The notes: generated by a model from the sequence alone, not told the origin. A stretch of 64,000 nt of DNA from Actinoplanes xinjiangensis (GCF_003148685.1 NZ_QGGR01000011.1:62001-126000); one strand, 5' to 3'. Positions 8,740-17,062 are shown, numbered from the stretch's first letter. Numbers and translations are program-made.

Positions 8740-9186
8740 TCAGGGCGTCGGCCCGGCGAGTCTCTGCACGGCGTCGGCCAGGTCGGAGACGGCACGCCGG
8801 CCGTCGAGTTCGACGGTGGCGCCGCGTCGGAGGAGAGGTTCGACGGTTCGGGTGTACTCGACGATCGCGGCCCGCTGCTCCGGGGTCCGGCCGTAGGGGT
8901 TCGCCCGGTCGGCGACCCGTTCCAGGAGCACCTCCACCGGTGCACTGAGCAGGACGACGTGGTGGAAGCGGTCGTAGAAGCGGCCCTGGTTCTCCACCGT
9001 CCCCGACACGACCAGGACGTCGTGCGAGGCCAGCAACCCGTCCATGCGTGGCTCGTCCCACGTGCCGTCGGGGAGTTCCCAGCCGTCGTAGTCGGTGTCG
9101 ACGGCCGGCAGACCCCGCCGGCGCAGTTCGTCGAGGACGGTGCTCTTGCCGGCACCCGACATGCCGGTCACCAGAATTCTGGCCAC
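8740..9186 (-). CDS. Small P-loop kinase/AAA-type nucleotide-binding protein
   Basis: A 148-residue cytoplasmic protein with Walker A GMSGAGKST at residues 8-16, followed by LDELRRRG and a DTDYDGWELPDGTW segment, then HDVLVVSGTVENQGRFYDRFH. This is the shikimate-kinase-like fold of small actinobacterial kinases annotated as AAA or nucleoside kinases. The substrate cannot be deduced. A perfect 15-bp hairpin separates it from the upstream small gene, so it probably has its own promoter. Confidence 0.75.
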   Translation of the reverse strand: MARILVTGMSGAGKSTVLDELRRRGLPAVDTDYDGWELPDGTWDEPRMDGLLASHDVLVVSGTVENQGRFYDRFHHVVLLSAPVEVLLERVADRANPYGRTPEQRAAIVEYTRTVEPLLRRGATVELDGRRAVSDLADAVQRLAGPTP

Positions 9187-9210
9187 GTACGCATGCTAAT
9201 CGGACGACGC

Positions 9211-9246
9211 CGAAGGGAGCCGCACCGGTCCGTGCGGCTCCCTTCG
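9211..9246. terminator. Strong terminator hairpin
   Basis: A perfect 15-bp stem (CGAAGGGAGCCGCAC and its complement) around CGGTCC lies 11 bases beyond the stop codon of the 61-residue gene on the minus strand, and just upstream of the kinase gene. It is the strongest simple hairpin in this stretch. Confidence 0.85.
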
Positions 9247-9257
9247 CGTGGTGATCA

Positions 9258-9443
9258 TCAGTGGGCCGGAACCACCACGGTCGGTTCGCGCGAGGCTACG
9301 GCGCCGGTGGGCCGTCCGCGTGCTTTACGTCCACGGCGGGCCAGCCGGGCGCCGGCGAGCAGGCGGTCCCGGTCGGCTTCGGCGATCATCTCGCGGGTGC
9401 GGTCGTGGGCCAGGTGGAGCATCAGATCGGGGTGGGCGAACAT
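9258..9443 (-). CDS. Small conserved-looking protein, 61 aa
   Basis: The protein begins MFAHPDLMLHLAHDRTREMI, continues with an acidic-basic helix (AEADRDRLLAGARLARRG) and ends in a basic, unstructured tail. The ATG is set by AAGGAG six bases upstream; a GTG 19 codons earlier lacks such a site. No domain is recognised. Short proteins with HPDLMLHLAHDR-like openings are common orphan genes in Micromonosporaceae, which is recollection rather than a search. It has its own terminator and sits downstream of a repeat array that may control it. Confidence 0.6.
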   Translation of the reverse strand: MFAHPDLMLHLAHDRTREMIAEADRDRLLAGARLARRGRKARGRPTGAVASREPTVVVPAH

Positions 9444-9537
9444 TGCCGTCTCCTTGTCGTCGTCGATGTATTGATCGTCGTCGGTAAGGAGGCCTGCCAC
9501 ATGGGCAGCGGTTACGTATCTTCGCAGCTCAGAATGG

Positions 9538-9587
9538 CTTAGGGAGGCTACTTAGGGCGGCCGCGACATACCTAGGCGATACCTAGC
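9538..9587. promoter_or_regulatory. Direct-repeat array upstream of the 61-aa gene
   Basis: Two copies of CTTAGGG 13 bp apart are followed by two copies of ATACCTAG 11 bp apart, separated by a CGGCCG-rich stretch. On the minus strand these read CCCTAAG and CTAGGTAT. Their spacing of about one helical turn and position 95-145 bases upstream of the 61-aa gene suggest a protein-binding array. They also lie just past the stop of the lipoprotein gene. Confidence 0.4.
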
Positions 9588-9602
9588 CGGCCGCGGCGGG
9601 GA

Positions 9603-9956
9603 TCAGAACGAGCTGAAGCTGTCCACGTCGATCAGGGTCAGTACCTCGGTGCGCACGGCCGGGCACTGCGCCGCGACGGCCGCGTCCAGCACCGCGCCGT
9701 TCTCCGGCTTGCCGTGCGATGCGAAGAAGGTGGCCAGTCCGCCGGCCAGGTTGGCGTGCCGCCCGACGGGGCTGCCGATCTCCTTCAGCGCCGGGATCTC
9801 CCCTTCCAGGAAGGCGCAGACGTCCTCGGCCGGGTAGGAGCCACCACCACCGTCGGCGGCGGCGGTGGTGGGCTCGTCGGTGCCGCCGCATCCGGCGACG
9901 GCCAGCGTCACCGTGGCCACGGCGGCCAGCAGCAGGGATCGGGTGGTCTCAGTCAT
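9603..9956 (-). CDS. Small lipoprotein
   Basis: A 117-residue protein with a type II signal peptide (TRSLLLAAVATVTLAVAGC; lipobox VAGC, acylated Cys near residue 23), an Ala/Gly/Thr linker and a short helical domain with one pair of cysteines (VCAF and AQCP) that may form a disulfide outside the membrane. Function unknown. It overlaps the stop of the upstream methyltransferase gene by eight bases, so it is the last gene of a three-gene operon under the TetR operator. Confidence 0.75.
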   Translation of the reverse strand: MTETTRSLLLAAVATVTLAVAGCGGTDEPTTAAADGGGGSYPAEDVCAFLEGEIPALKEIGSPVGRHANLAGGLATFFASHGKPENGAVLDAAVAAQCPAVRTEVLTLIDVDSFSSF

Positions 9957-10818
9957 CGAGTGCCCTCCGGGCGGTGATCAGCCACAGGCCGGCCGGCAGG
10001 CGGTATCCGGTGCCGGCCGTGCGGAACCGTTCGAGCAGGTGTGCCGCCCCGGCCCGGGCGAGCCCCCGGCTTTCCGGATCGGCGTCGCGGTAGGCCGCAC
10101 CCGCGGGGCCCACCTCGATCAGCCACTCGGTGACCGCGGCCGGATCATCCGGTGCGTTCAGCGTGACGTCGTACGGCCGCAGGTCGATGTCGGCGAAGCC
10201 GGCGCGGGTGAGCAGACGGGTCACCCGGTCCGCGTCGGCGAACGCGAACGGTCCCGGCTCGTCGCCGATCGGTAGCGGCGGCAACGGTCCCAGATGTGCC
10301 GCCGCGCCGAGGAGCGCCGCCGGCAGCCAGGGGTTCACCCGGCCGTCGCGGAACACCGTCGCGGCCAGCCGCCCGCCGGCCCGCATCGAGCGCCGGATCG
10401 TGGTCAGACCGGCGAGCGGGTCGGCGAGCAGCATCAACGTCATCCGGGAGTAGACGGCGTCGAACGGTGCGCCGGGCACGACGCCGAGGGTCTCGACGTC
10501 GCCGGCGACGAACCGGGGGCCGGTGCCGCCGGGCCGGGTGAACCGCTGGCGTGCGGTCGCGACCATCGCCTCGGCGAGGTCGAGGCCGACCGCGCTGCCC
10601 GACGCCGTGACGGCCCGGGCGATCTCGGCGGTCGTGCCGCCGCACCCGCAGCCGACGTCCAGCACCCGTTCGCCGGGCCGGGGTTGCAGCCGGTCCAGTG
10701 CCACGGCGCCCAGTGGCCGGCCGATCTCGTCGTGCCGGTCGGCCTGGTCGGCCCATCCCGGCGCGCTGCGGGTCCAGAAGTCGATGTTGCGGGCGCGCAG
10801 GGTGGTGGTGTCGGGCAT
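9949..10818 (-). CDS. UbiE/COQ5-like SAM-dependent methyltransferase
   Basis: A 289-residue class I methyltransferase starting MPDTTTLRARNIDFW. Motif I is VLDVGCGCGGTTAEIA, the acidic end of strand 2 is VGLDLAEAM, then AGDVETL and FDAVYSRMTLMLLADP. The C-terminal part carries the substrate cap. Its ATG shares one base with the TGA of the monooxygenase-like gene upstream (TGATG), so translation is coupled. The divergent TetR regulator and this operon fit a detoxification or secondary-metabolite tailoring role, which is inference. Confidence 0.87.
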   Translation of the reverse strand: MPDTTTLRARNIDFWTRSAPGWADQADRHDEIGRPLGAVALDRLQPRPGERVLDVGCGCGGTTAEIARAVTASGSAVGLDLAEAMVATARQRFTRPGGTGPRFVAGDVETLGVVPGAPFDAVYSRMTLMLLADPLAGLTTIRRSMRAGGRLAATVFRDGRVNPWLPAALLGAAAHLGPLPPLPIGDEPGPFAFADADRVTRLLTRAGFADIDLRPYDVTLNAPDDPAAVTEWLIEVGPAGAAYRDADPESRGLARAGAAHLLERFRTAGTGYRLPAGLWLITARRALDD

Positions 10819-11111
10819 CAGAACGGCATCTCGGTGCCGTCGACGCTCGCGGACCGGAACCCGGCGGCCTTCGCCGGGTCGAAGCCGTCCTCCTGGGCGG
10901 CCAGTCCGGCGGCGCGGACCAGTCGTTCCGTCTGGAACGCGCGGAAAGCGGCCTCGTCCTCCCAGATGTTGATGATGCGCCAGCCCTCGTCGGAGGGGCC
11001 GGCGACGTGGGCGAGCAGCCCCTTCGGCCGATCCGGACCGAGGTGTCTCTCCACCTGCCGGTACTCGTGCTCGCTGACTCCGGGCATGTCCTGAACGACG
11101 CCGTACGGCAT
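10818..11111 (-). CDS. ABM-like dimeric alpha/beta-barrel protein
   Basis: A 97-residue protein beginning MPYGVVQDMPGVSEHEYRQV, with GWRIINIWEDEAAFRAFQTE typical of the antibiotic-biosynthesis-monooxygenase (ABM)/dimeric ferredoxin-like fold. These small cytoplasmic proteins are cofactor-free oxygenases or ligand-binding subunits. The ATG has AGGGGAC upstream; longer versions would run through the operator. First gene of the TetR-controlled operon. Confidence 0.72.
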   Translation of the reverse strand: MPYGVVQDMPGVSEHEYRQVERHLGPDRPKGLLAHVAGPSDEGWRIINIWEDEAAFRAFQTERLVRAAGLAAQEDGFDPAKAAGFRSASVDGTEMPF

Positions 11112-11147
11112 TGGTGTCCCCTGATTCGTGGTCGATGGAAGCCATAG

Positions 11148-11170
11148 TCGATAGAGTGAGGCTCTATCGA
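11148..11170. promoter_or_regulatory. Palindromic operator of the divergent TetR gene
   Basis: TCGATAGAG and CTCTATCGA form a perfect 9-bp inverted repeat with a 5-bp spacer, centred between the divergent TetR gene and the ABM-methyltransferase-lipoprotein operon. It overlaps the expected -35 position of a TACGCT promoter for the regulator (11180-11185). Size and position match an autoregulatory TetR operator. Confidence 0.75.
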
Positions 11171-11191
11171 ATAGTGGACTACGCTGCACGC

Positions 11192-11827
11192 GTGGCTGTC
11201 AATCGCCGTTACGTCTCACCCCGTCGCCAGGAACAGGCCCGGCAGACCCGGCGGACGATCCTCGACGCGGCGGCCCGGCTCTTCGTGGACCCGGGTTACG
11301 CCGCCACCCCACTCACCGCCGTGGCCGCCGAGGCCGGTGTCGCCGTGCAGACCGTGTACGCGGTGTTCGGCAGCAAACGCCGGCTGCTCTCCGACCTGGT
11401 CGACGTCACCCTGGTCGGCGACGACGAGCAGGTCGCGATGGCGGACCGGTCGTTCGTCACCGACATCCGCGCGCTGACCGGGCTTCGGCCCAAACTGACC
11501 CGCTACGCCCGGCACCTCGCCGAGACCCACGCCCGGCAGGCCGACGTGATGCTGGCGCTGGCCGGTGCGGCGACCGCGGACGCCGACGCGGCGGCGATCT
11601 GGCGCAAGAACCTCGAGGACCGGCGTACCGGGATGACGATGTTCGCCGCCGACCTCGCCGTTACGGGGGAGGTGCTGGTCAGCCAGGAGCGGGCCGCCGA
11701 CGTGCTGTGGCTGGCCCAGGACATCCGCAACTACGACTGGCTGGTCCGGGAACGCGGGTGGCCGGTCGAACGGTTCGAGCGATGGTTCGTCGACAGCGTC
11801 GCGGCCGTACTCGGCGCGCCGGACTGA
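11192..11827 (+). CDS. TetR-family transcriptional regulator
   Basis: A 211-residue regulator with an N-terminal HTH: ARQTRRTILDAAARLF, then YAATPLTAVAAEAGVAVQTVYAVFGSK, the TetR signature. The C-terminal ligand domain is variable and gives no ligand. The GTG start has TACGCT six bases before it (leaderless); an in-frame GTG at 11174 is the alternative. It probably represses itself and the divergent three-gene operon through the palindrome between them. Confidence 0.87.
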   Translation: MAVNRRYVSPRRQEQARQTRRTILDAAARLFVDPGYAATPLTAVAAEAGVAVQTVYAVFGSKRRLLSDLVDVTLVGDDEQVAMADRSFVTDIRALTGLRPKLTRYARHLAETHARQADVMLALAGAATADADAAAIWRKNLEDRRTGMTMFAADLAVTGEVLVSQERAADVLWLAQDIRNYDWLVRERGWPVERFERWFVDSVAAVLGAPD

Positions 11828-11919
11828 CCGACAGGGCCGGTCGATCGGGCGGCGCCGGGGGCACGCTGCCGGGAATGGAAGTAGGCATGTCCTTCCATTT
11901 CTAAGCTATACCGGAGGTG

Positions 11920-11938
11920 GGATCTTGCCGCAAGACCC
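11920..11938 (+). promoter_or_regulatory. Candidate rifamycin-associated element (RAE)
   Basis: The 19-bp imperfect palindrome GGATCTTGCCGCAAGACCC has the CTTGC-N-GCAAG core of the actinomycete RAE. Against the RAE form I remember (GGGGCTTGCGGCAAGGCCC) it matches 15 of 19 positions. It lies 57 bases upstream of the rph start, the arrangement described for rifamycin-inducible inactivation genes. The consensus is from memory and was not searched. Confidence 0.65.
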
Positions 11939-11995
11939 GGGGGAGCGCGCAGAATCGCAGTCGTTTCTGCCCGCAAGGTGAGAGGACGGTCAGCG

Positions 11996-14536
11996 GTGAC
12001 CCGCTACGTCGTGAATCTGGACGAGATCGACCGGGAACAGGTCGCGATCGCCGGAGGTAAAGGCGCACATCTGGGGCAGCTCACCCGGATCGGCGGCCTT
12101 CGGGTGCCGCCGGGATTCTGCGTGACGACCGCGGCTTTCGAGCGGATCGCGCCGTCGTTCGAGAAGGATCTCGAACGCCTGGAAAGGCTCGACCCGGACG
12201 ACCGGGAGACGGTTCGGGAGGTCAGCGCGCAACTGCGGGAGACGATCGAGACGGTCACCATTCCGGACGATGTGGCGGCGGCGATCACCGGATCGCTGGA
12301 GAACGGTGCCTATGCCGTACGGTCCAGCGCGACCGCGGAGGACTCGGCGGCGGCCTCGTTCGCCGGCCAGCACGACACCTACCTCAACGTGACCGGGGAC
12401 GCGGTTCTCGTACACGTGCGGCGGTGCTGGGCCTCGCTCTTCGCCGAACGGGCGGTCGCCTACCGGCTGCGCAACGGTGTCGATCACCGGACCGTGCGGA
12501 TGGCCGTCGTCGTGCAGCGGATGATCTTCCCGCGGGCGTCGGGAATCATGTTCACCGCCGACCCGGTGACCGGAAACCGGCGGGTGACCTCGATCGATGC
12601 GGGCTTCGGCCTCGGCGAGGCACTGGTGTCCGGCCTGGTCAACGCGGACGTCTACCAGGTCCGCGACGGCGTGGTCACCGACCGGACGATCGCCGCCAAG
12701 CGGCTACAGATCCAGCCCGCACCGCAAGGCGGCACCGAACGGCAGGCGATCGACTCCGGACAGCAGAACCTCCCGGTTCTCACCGACGCCGAGATCGTAC
12801 GATTGAACGCGCTCGGCAGACGGATCGAGGCTCATTTCGGCCGGCCGCAGGACATCGAATGGTGCCTGGACGACGCCGGTTTCGCGATCGTCCAGAGTCG
12901 CCCGATCACCACGCTGTTCCCGATTCCGCGGGCCGCCGACGATTCTCCCCGGGTGTACGTGTCCGTCGGCCACCAGCAGATGATGACCGAGGCGATGACA
13001 CCGCTGGGCCTGTCGGTGTGGAAACTGACCTCGCCGGGGGAGATGCACGACGCGGGCGGCCGGCTGTTCGTCGATGTCACCTCACGGGTCGGGCCGGCGC
13101 TGCTGACGGCGTTGACCCAGTCGGACCCGCTGATGGGCGACGCCCTGCGAAGCGTCGTGGACCGCGGCTTCGTCCCGCTGAGCACCGACGACAACCTGCC
13201 GCACATTCCCCGGGACGCCGGACCGGACCCGCTCGACAACGATCCCGCGATCGTCGCGGACCTGATCGGGCACCGGGAGAGACTGATCGAGACGGTGCGA
13301 CGCGACATCGCGCCGCTGACCGGCCCGGAACTGCTCGACTTCGTGCTGGCCGACGTGCAGAAGATCCGGCAGATGCTGTTCGAGCCCCGCAACATGCCGG
13401 CGATCATGGCGGGTATGCAGGCCACCTGGTGGCTCAACGAGCACCTGGAGCAGTGGCTGGGGGAGAGGAACGCGGCCGACGTCCTCACCCGCTCGGCGCC
13501 GGACAACGTCACCTCGGAGATGGGGATGGCGCTGCTGGACGTGGCGGACGTGCTCCGGCCGTACCCCCAGGTCGTCGATCTGCTCCAGGAGGACGGTTTC
13601 CTGGACCGCCTGCCGGAGGTGCCCGGCGGCCGTGCGGCGCGCGACGCGATCCAGGGGTTCCTCGAGGTGTACGGCATGCGCTGCGTCGGCGAGATCGACA
13701 TCACCCGCCCGCGGTGGAGCGAGCAGCCGTCCGCGATCGTGCCGATGCTCCTCAGCAACATCCGCAACGCCGAACCGGGCGCCGCCGCGCGCCGTTTCGA
13801 GCAGGGCCGGCGGGAGGCCGCGGCGAAGCAGGCGGAACTGCTGGCGCGGCTGCGGGAACTGCCGGACGGCGAGGCCAAGGCCACCGCGACGAAACAGCAG
13901 ATCGACCGGCTCCGCACCTTCATCGGCTACCGCGAATACCCCAAGTATTACCTGGTCAGCCGTTACTTCATCTACAAGCGGGCGCTGCTCGCCGAGGCCG
14001 GTCGCCTGGCCGGGGCAGGGGTGATCGCGGACCCGGAGGACGTCTTCTTCCTGACGCTGGAGGAGTTCCGGGACGTCGTGCACAGCCAGCGGGCCGACGC
14101 GGAGCTGATCCGGCAGCGCCGGGAGGAGTTCGCGCACTACCGGGCCCTGACCGCGCCGCGGGTGCTGACGTCGGAGGGCGAGGCGGTGCACGGGGCGTAC
14201 CGGCGTGGTGATCTGCCGGCCGGAGCGCTGGCCGGCCTGCCCGTCTCGGCCGGCACCGTGGAGGGCCGGGCCCGGGTCGTCCTGGGCGTCGCCGACGCCG
14301 ATCTGGAACCCGGCGACATCCTGGTCACCGCCTACACCGACCCCAGCTGGACCCCGGCGTTCGTGACGATCGCCGGCCTGGTCACCGAGGTGGGCGGCCA
14401 GATGACCCACGGGGCGGTGATCGCCCGCGAGTACGGTCTGCCGGCCGTGGTTGGGGTCGAGGACGCCACCACTCTGATCAGGGACGGTCAGCGGATCCGC
14501 GTACACGGGACGGACGGCTTCGTCGAGATCGTTTGA
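11996..14536 (+). CDS. rph: Rifamycin phosphotransferase
   Basis: An 846-residue protein with the three-part layout of Rph and PEP-synthase-like enzymes: an ATP-grasp domain (GGKGAHLGQL near the start, YAVRSSATAEDS, ASGIMFTADPVTGNR, QDIEWCLDD), a rifamycin-binding middle domain opening with VSVGHQQMMTEAMTPLG as in known Rph proteins, and a C-terminal swivelling His domain with GGQMTHGAVIAREYGLP. His805 is the predicted phosphate carrier. Rph uses ATP to phosphorylate the rifamycin ansa chain (products AMP and phosphate) and so inactivates the drug in the cytoplasm. Length is near the family norm (about 865). The GTG start has GAGAGGA upstream. The RAE-like site just before it supports rifamycin resistance over a generic PEP-utilising enzyme. 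Confidence 0.85.
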   Translation: MTRYVVNLDEIDREQVAIAGGKGAHLGQLTRIGGLRVPPGFCVTTAAFERIAPSFEKDLERLERLDPDDRETVREVSAQLRETIETVTIPDDVAAAITGSLENGAYAVRSSATAEDSAAASFAGQHDTYLNVTGDAVLVHVRRCWASLFAERAVAYRLRNGVDHRTVRMAVVVQRMIFPRASGIMFTADPVTGNRRVTSIDAGFGLGEALVSGLVNADVYQVRDGVVTDRTIAAKRLQIQPAPQGGTERQAIDSGQQNLPVLTDAEIVRLNALGRRIEAHFGRPQDIEWCLDDAGFAIVQSRPITTLFPIPRAADDSPRVYVSVGHQQMMTEAMTPLGLSVWKLTSPGEMHDAGGRLFVDVTSRVGPALLTALTQSDPLMGDALRSVVDRGFVPLSTDDNLPHIPRDAGPDPLDNDPAIVADLIGHRERLIETVRRDIAPLTGPELLDFVLADVQKIRQMLFEPRNMPAIMAGMQATWWLNEHLEQWLGERNAADVLTRSAPDNVTSEMGMALLDVADVLRPYPQVVDLLQEDGFLDRLPEVPGGRAARDAIQGFLEVYGMRCVGEIDITRPRWSEQPSAIVPMLLSNIRNAEPGAAARRFEQGRREAAAKQAELLARLRELPDGEAKATATKQQIDRLRTFIGYREYPKYYLVSRYFIYKRALLAEAGRLAGAGVIADPEDVFFLTLEEFRDVVHSQRADAELIRQRREEFAHYRALTAPRVLTSEGEAVHGAYRRGDLPAGALAGLPVSAGTVEGRARVVLGVADADLEPGDILVTAYTDPSWTPAFVTIAGLVTEVGGQMTHGAVIAREYGLPAVVGVEDATTLIRDGQRIRVHGTDGFVEIV

Positions 14537-14558
14537 CGGCCTCTGCGACAGTGGCCGG

Positions 14559-15548
14559 ATGCCTGAACGCAAACCCCGCCGGTGGGTCCGTCGACTGTGG
14601 TTGACCGCAGCCGTGTTGCTGCTGGTGACCGCAGGTCTGTGGGTGGGTAACTCCTCGGTGCTGTGGGGCACCGGGGAGGGCCGGCCGTCGCTACTCGCGC
14701 ACCGCGGGATCGCCCAGACGTTCCCGCTGGACGGCGTGCAGGCCGACACCTGCACGGCGACCCGGATCCATCCGCCGGACCACGGCCATGTGGAGAACAC
14801 CATCGTGTCGATGCGGGCCGCCTTCGACGCGGGCGCCGACATGGTGGAGTTCGACGTGCAGGTCACCTCGGACGGGCAGCTGGCGGTGTTCCACGACTCG
14901 ATCCTCGAATGCCGGACCGACGGGTCCGGGCGGGTCGCCGACCACACCCTCGCCGAGTTGCGCCGCCTCGACCTCGGGTACGGCTACACCGCCGACAACG
15001 GCGCCACCTATCCGCTGCGCGGCAAGGCGGTCGGCCTGATGCCCACCGCCCCGGAGGTGATCGCCGCGTTCCCCGACCGTGAGCTGCTGATCGACCTGAA
15101 GAACGACGATCCCGCCGACGGGGCCAAGCTGGCCGACCACCTGGCGACCCTGCCCGCCTCGCGGCTGGCGACGATCAGCGTGTACGGCGGCGACAACTCG
15201 GTGGAGGCGGTCCGGTCCCGGCTGCCGCAGATCCGGGCCACCTCGAAGGCGATCATGAAGGACTGCCTGATCGACTACCTGGCCGCCGGATGGACCGGCC
15301 ACGTGCCGGACAGCTGCCGGCACACCGAGCTGCACCTGCCGCAGCGCTACGGGCAGTACCTGTGGGGCTGGCCCGATCTGTTCGTCGACCGCATGCGCGA
15401 GGCCGACACCCGGGTGATCCTGGTGGCCGGCGACGGTGACTGGTCGGAGGGCTTCGACCAGCCCGAGGATCTGGCGACCGCCCCGTCCGGCTGGTACGGC
15501 TGGTTGTGGACCAACCGTACCGACGTGATCGCCCCACTGACCCGGTAG
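14559..15548 (+). CDS. Membrane-anchored glycerophosphodiester phosphodiesterase
   Basis: A 329-residue protein with an N-terminal signal anchor (about 12-30) and a GDPD TIM-barrel outside the membrane. Hallmarks are LLAHRGIAQTF, VENTIVSMRAAFDAGADMVEFDVQVTSDGQLAVFHD (His-Arg-Gly, Glu-Asn-Thr, metal-binding Glu/Asp and His), and DRELLIDLKND. It should hydrolyse glycerophosphodiesters to glycerol 3-phosphate and an alcohol. Between motifs it has extra loops with Cys pairs (TCTA, LECR, DSCRH), suggesting disulfides. It starts 22 bases after rph, but without clear functional relation. Confidence 0.88.
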   Translation: MPERKPRRWVRRLWLTAAVLLLVTAGLWVGNSSVLWGTGEGRPSLLAHRGIAQTFPLDGVQADTCTATRIHPPDHGHVENTIVSMRAAFDAGADMVEFDVQVTSDGQLAVFHDSILECRTDGSGRVADHTLAELRRLDLGYGYTADNGATYPLRGKAVGLMPTAPEVIAAFPDRELLIDLKNDDPADGAKLADHLATLPASRLATISVYGGDNSVEAVRSRLPQIRATSKAIMKDCLIDYLAAGWTGHVPDSCRHTELHLPQRYGQYLWGWPDLFVDRMREADTRVILVAGDGDWSEGFDQPEDLATAPSGWYGWLWTNRTDVIAPLTR

Positions 15549-15646
15549 CACCGACGGTGTTTGCGGCGGCACGGAGCGCGGGTAATCCGCCGGCATCGAT
15601 GTGAGCCGTCCGTGCGACGGCCCGTGAGTCACGGGGGGAGCATCAC

Positions 15647-15865
15647 ATGGCTGGTGAAACGCGCAGTGCCGGGCCGTACAGCAAGGCGACCATGCGGAAG
15701 CTGGTGATCGCCGCGGTCGTCCTCGACGTCATCGTCGGTGCGATAGCGGTGAAGTACGCGATCGACGGGCATGCGGCCGCGCCGATGCTGCTGGGCCTCG
15801 CCGGAGCACTCATCGCGGTGCTCCTGCTGACGGTACCGCTGGCGAAACGGCGCGGGCGACTCTGA
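15647..15865 (+). CDS. Small two-helix membrane protein
   Basis: 72 residues with two hydrophobic helices (about 19-37 and 47-65) joined by a short polar loop (KYAIDGHAA) and a basic tail. The ATG is well placed behind GGGGGGAG. No family recognised. It ends in a perfect bidirectional terminator shared with the chitinase gene. Confidence 0.7.
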   Translation: MAGETRSAGPYSKATMRKLVIAAVVLDVIVGAIAVKYAIDGHAAAPMLLGLAGALIAVLLLTVPLAKRRGRL

Positions 15866-15871
15866 AACGAC

Positions 15872-15899
15872 GAGGGGCCGGGCGATCGCCCGGCCCCTC
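15872..15899. terminator. Bidirectional terminator hairpin
   Basis: A perfect 28-base palindrome (arm GAGGGGCCGGGCGA) lies between the convergent small membrane protein and chitinase genes. Confidence 0.85.
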
Positions 15900-15911
15900 A
15901 TCATCGGTGGA

Positions 15912-16997
15912 TCAGCAGTACAGGTTGCCGCCCGGGCTGACGCCCAGGATGCCGGTGAAGCGGTGGTACGCGTCGACGCGGCTCTGCACCTGGGCCGGGT
16001 TGCCGCCGTTGCACTCCAGCGAGCCGTTGATGCTGCGGATCGTCTCGCCGAAGCCGCGGCCGTTGACGATCGCGTCGTGCGGGGTCATGGTGCCCGGCCC
16101 GCGCTGGGTCATCCAGTACCAGACGGCGGTCTGGTAGGCGATCGACGACTCGTTCTTGACCCGGTCCGGGTTGTTGAGCAGGTCGATGCCGAGCGCGTCA
16201 CCGGCCGCCTTGTAGTTGAAGTTCCAGCTCAGCTGGATCGGGCCGCGGCCGTGGTAGGCGCTCTGCCCGGCCGGGCACCCGTAGGGCTGGCTGCGGTCGC
16301 AGTAGAGCGGCCAGTTCGCCTGGTTGATCTCCTCGACGTAGACCAGACCGCCGGACTCGTGGTTGATGTTGGCGAGGAAGGCGGCCGCCTCCTGCTTCTT
16401 CACCGTGTCGCTGCCGGTGGTGGTGAACGCCGGGTACTTCTTCACGGCGTCGATCAGGCCGGCGTACGAGTAGAACGCGATCCGGTTCGGGAACATCTGG
16501 TTGAACTGCGCCTCGGTGACCGGGAAGCTGCCCGGGTTGGTGGGCGGGTTCGTGGTGCCGCCGCCGGTGCAGGTGTACGGCGACCAGTACCAGGTGCTGA
16601 TCACCGGGTCGTAGCCCGGGTTCTCGTTGGTGGCCCGGTAGTACTGCCCGTTGGTGTAGCGCACGATCGACCCGGCCGGGTAGAACTGGCCGGCCACCCA
16701 GTTGGGGTGGTTGCAGGTGGCCGGCGGGTTGGTGGTGCCGCCACCGCAGGCGCCGTTGTCGGCCCACACGCCGGTGCCGGCGGTGCTGGGGGTTTCGCCC
16801 TGGGTCCACCACTTGGCGGTCCAGTTGCGCCCGCTGTGGGACGCCCGCTGCCCGCTGGTGTAGACAGCCGAGCCGCTGTACGCCGTGGTGCACGCCTCGG
16901 CGGCGTTCGACGCCGTCATGGGCAGGATCGCCACGGCGGCTCCGGCCACCGCGACGCCGATCGTCGCCAGGATCGATAACATCCGTTTTCTGGGCAT
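15912..16997 (-). CDS. Secreted family 19 chitinase with two chitin-binding modules
   Basis: A 361-residue secreted enzyme. A Sec signal (1-33) precedes two aromatic-rich CBM5/12-type modules (about 36-84 with AKWWTQGE, and 94-143), GGGTTNPP linkers, and a GH19 domain (about 158-361). Glu214 in INHESGG and Glu223 in VYVEE are nine residues apart, the spacing of the GH19 catalytic acid and base; YHGRGPIQLSWNFNY and AVWYWMTQ are also diagnostic. It hydrolyses beta-1,4-linked N-acetylglucosamine with inversion. GGAAGG precedes the start. An inverted repeat lies upstream; the gene ends in a strong terminator. One catalytic domain plus two binding modules is the usual layout of actinomycete ChiC-type enzymes. 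Confidence 0.93.
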   Translation of the reverse strand: MPRKRMLSILATIGVAVAGAAVAILPMTASNAAEACTTAYSGSAVYTSGQRASHSGRNWTAKWWTQGETPSTAGTGVWADNGACGGGTTNPPATCNHPNWVAGQFYPAGSIVRYTNGQYYRATNENPGYDPVISTWYWSPYTCTGGGTTNPPTNPGSFPVTEAQFNQMFPNRIAFYSYAGLIDAVKKYPAFTTTGSDTVKKQEAAAFLANINHESGGLVYVEEINQANWPLYCDRSQPYGCPAGQSAYHGRGPIQLSWNFNYKAAGDALGIDLLNNPDRVKNESSIAYQTAVWYWMTQRGPGTMTPHDAIVNGRGFGETIRSINGSLECNGGNPAQVQSRVDAYHRFTGILGVSPGGNLYC

Positions 16998-17062
16998 GGT
17001 TCACCTTCCGTGCGCCGGGGGACGCATGGTGCGAGAGGGATGAGAGGTACATCGACTCAACT

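Noticed and set aside
13082..14947. 621-codon frame opposite rph
   Set aside because: No domain, no start signal, and it crosses the rph-GDPD boundary.
15963..16979. 338-codon frame opposite the chitinase
   Set aside because: Composition is that of antisense to a GC-rich gene, and GH19 catalytic residues are on the minus strand.
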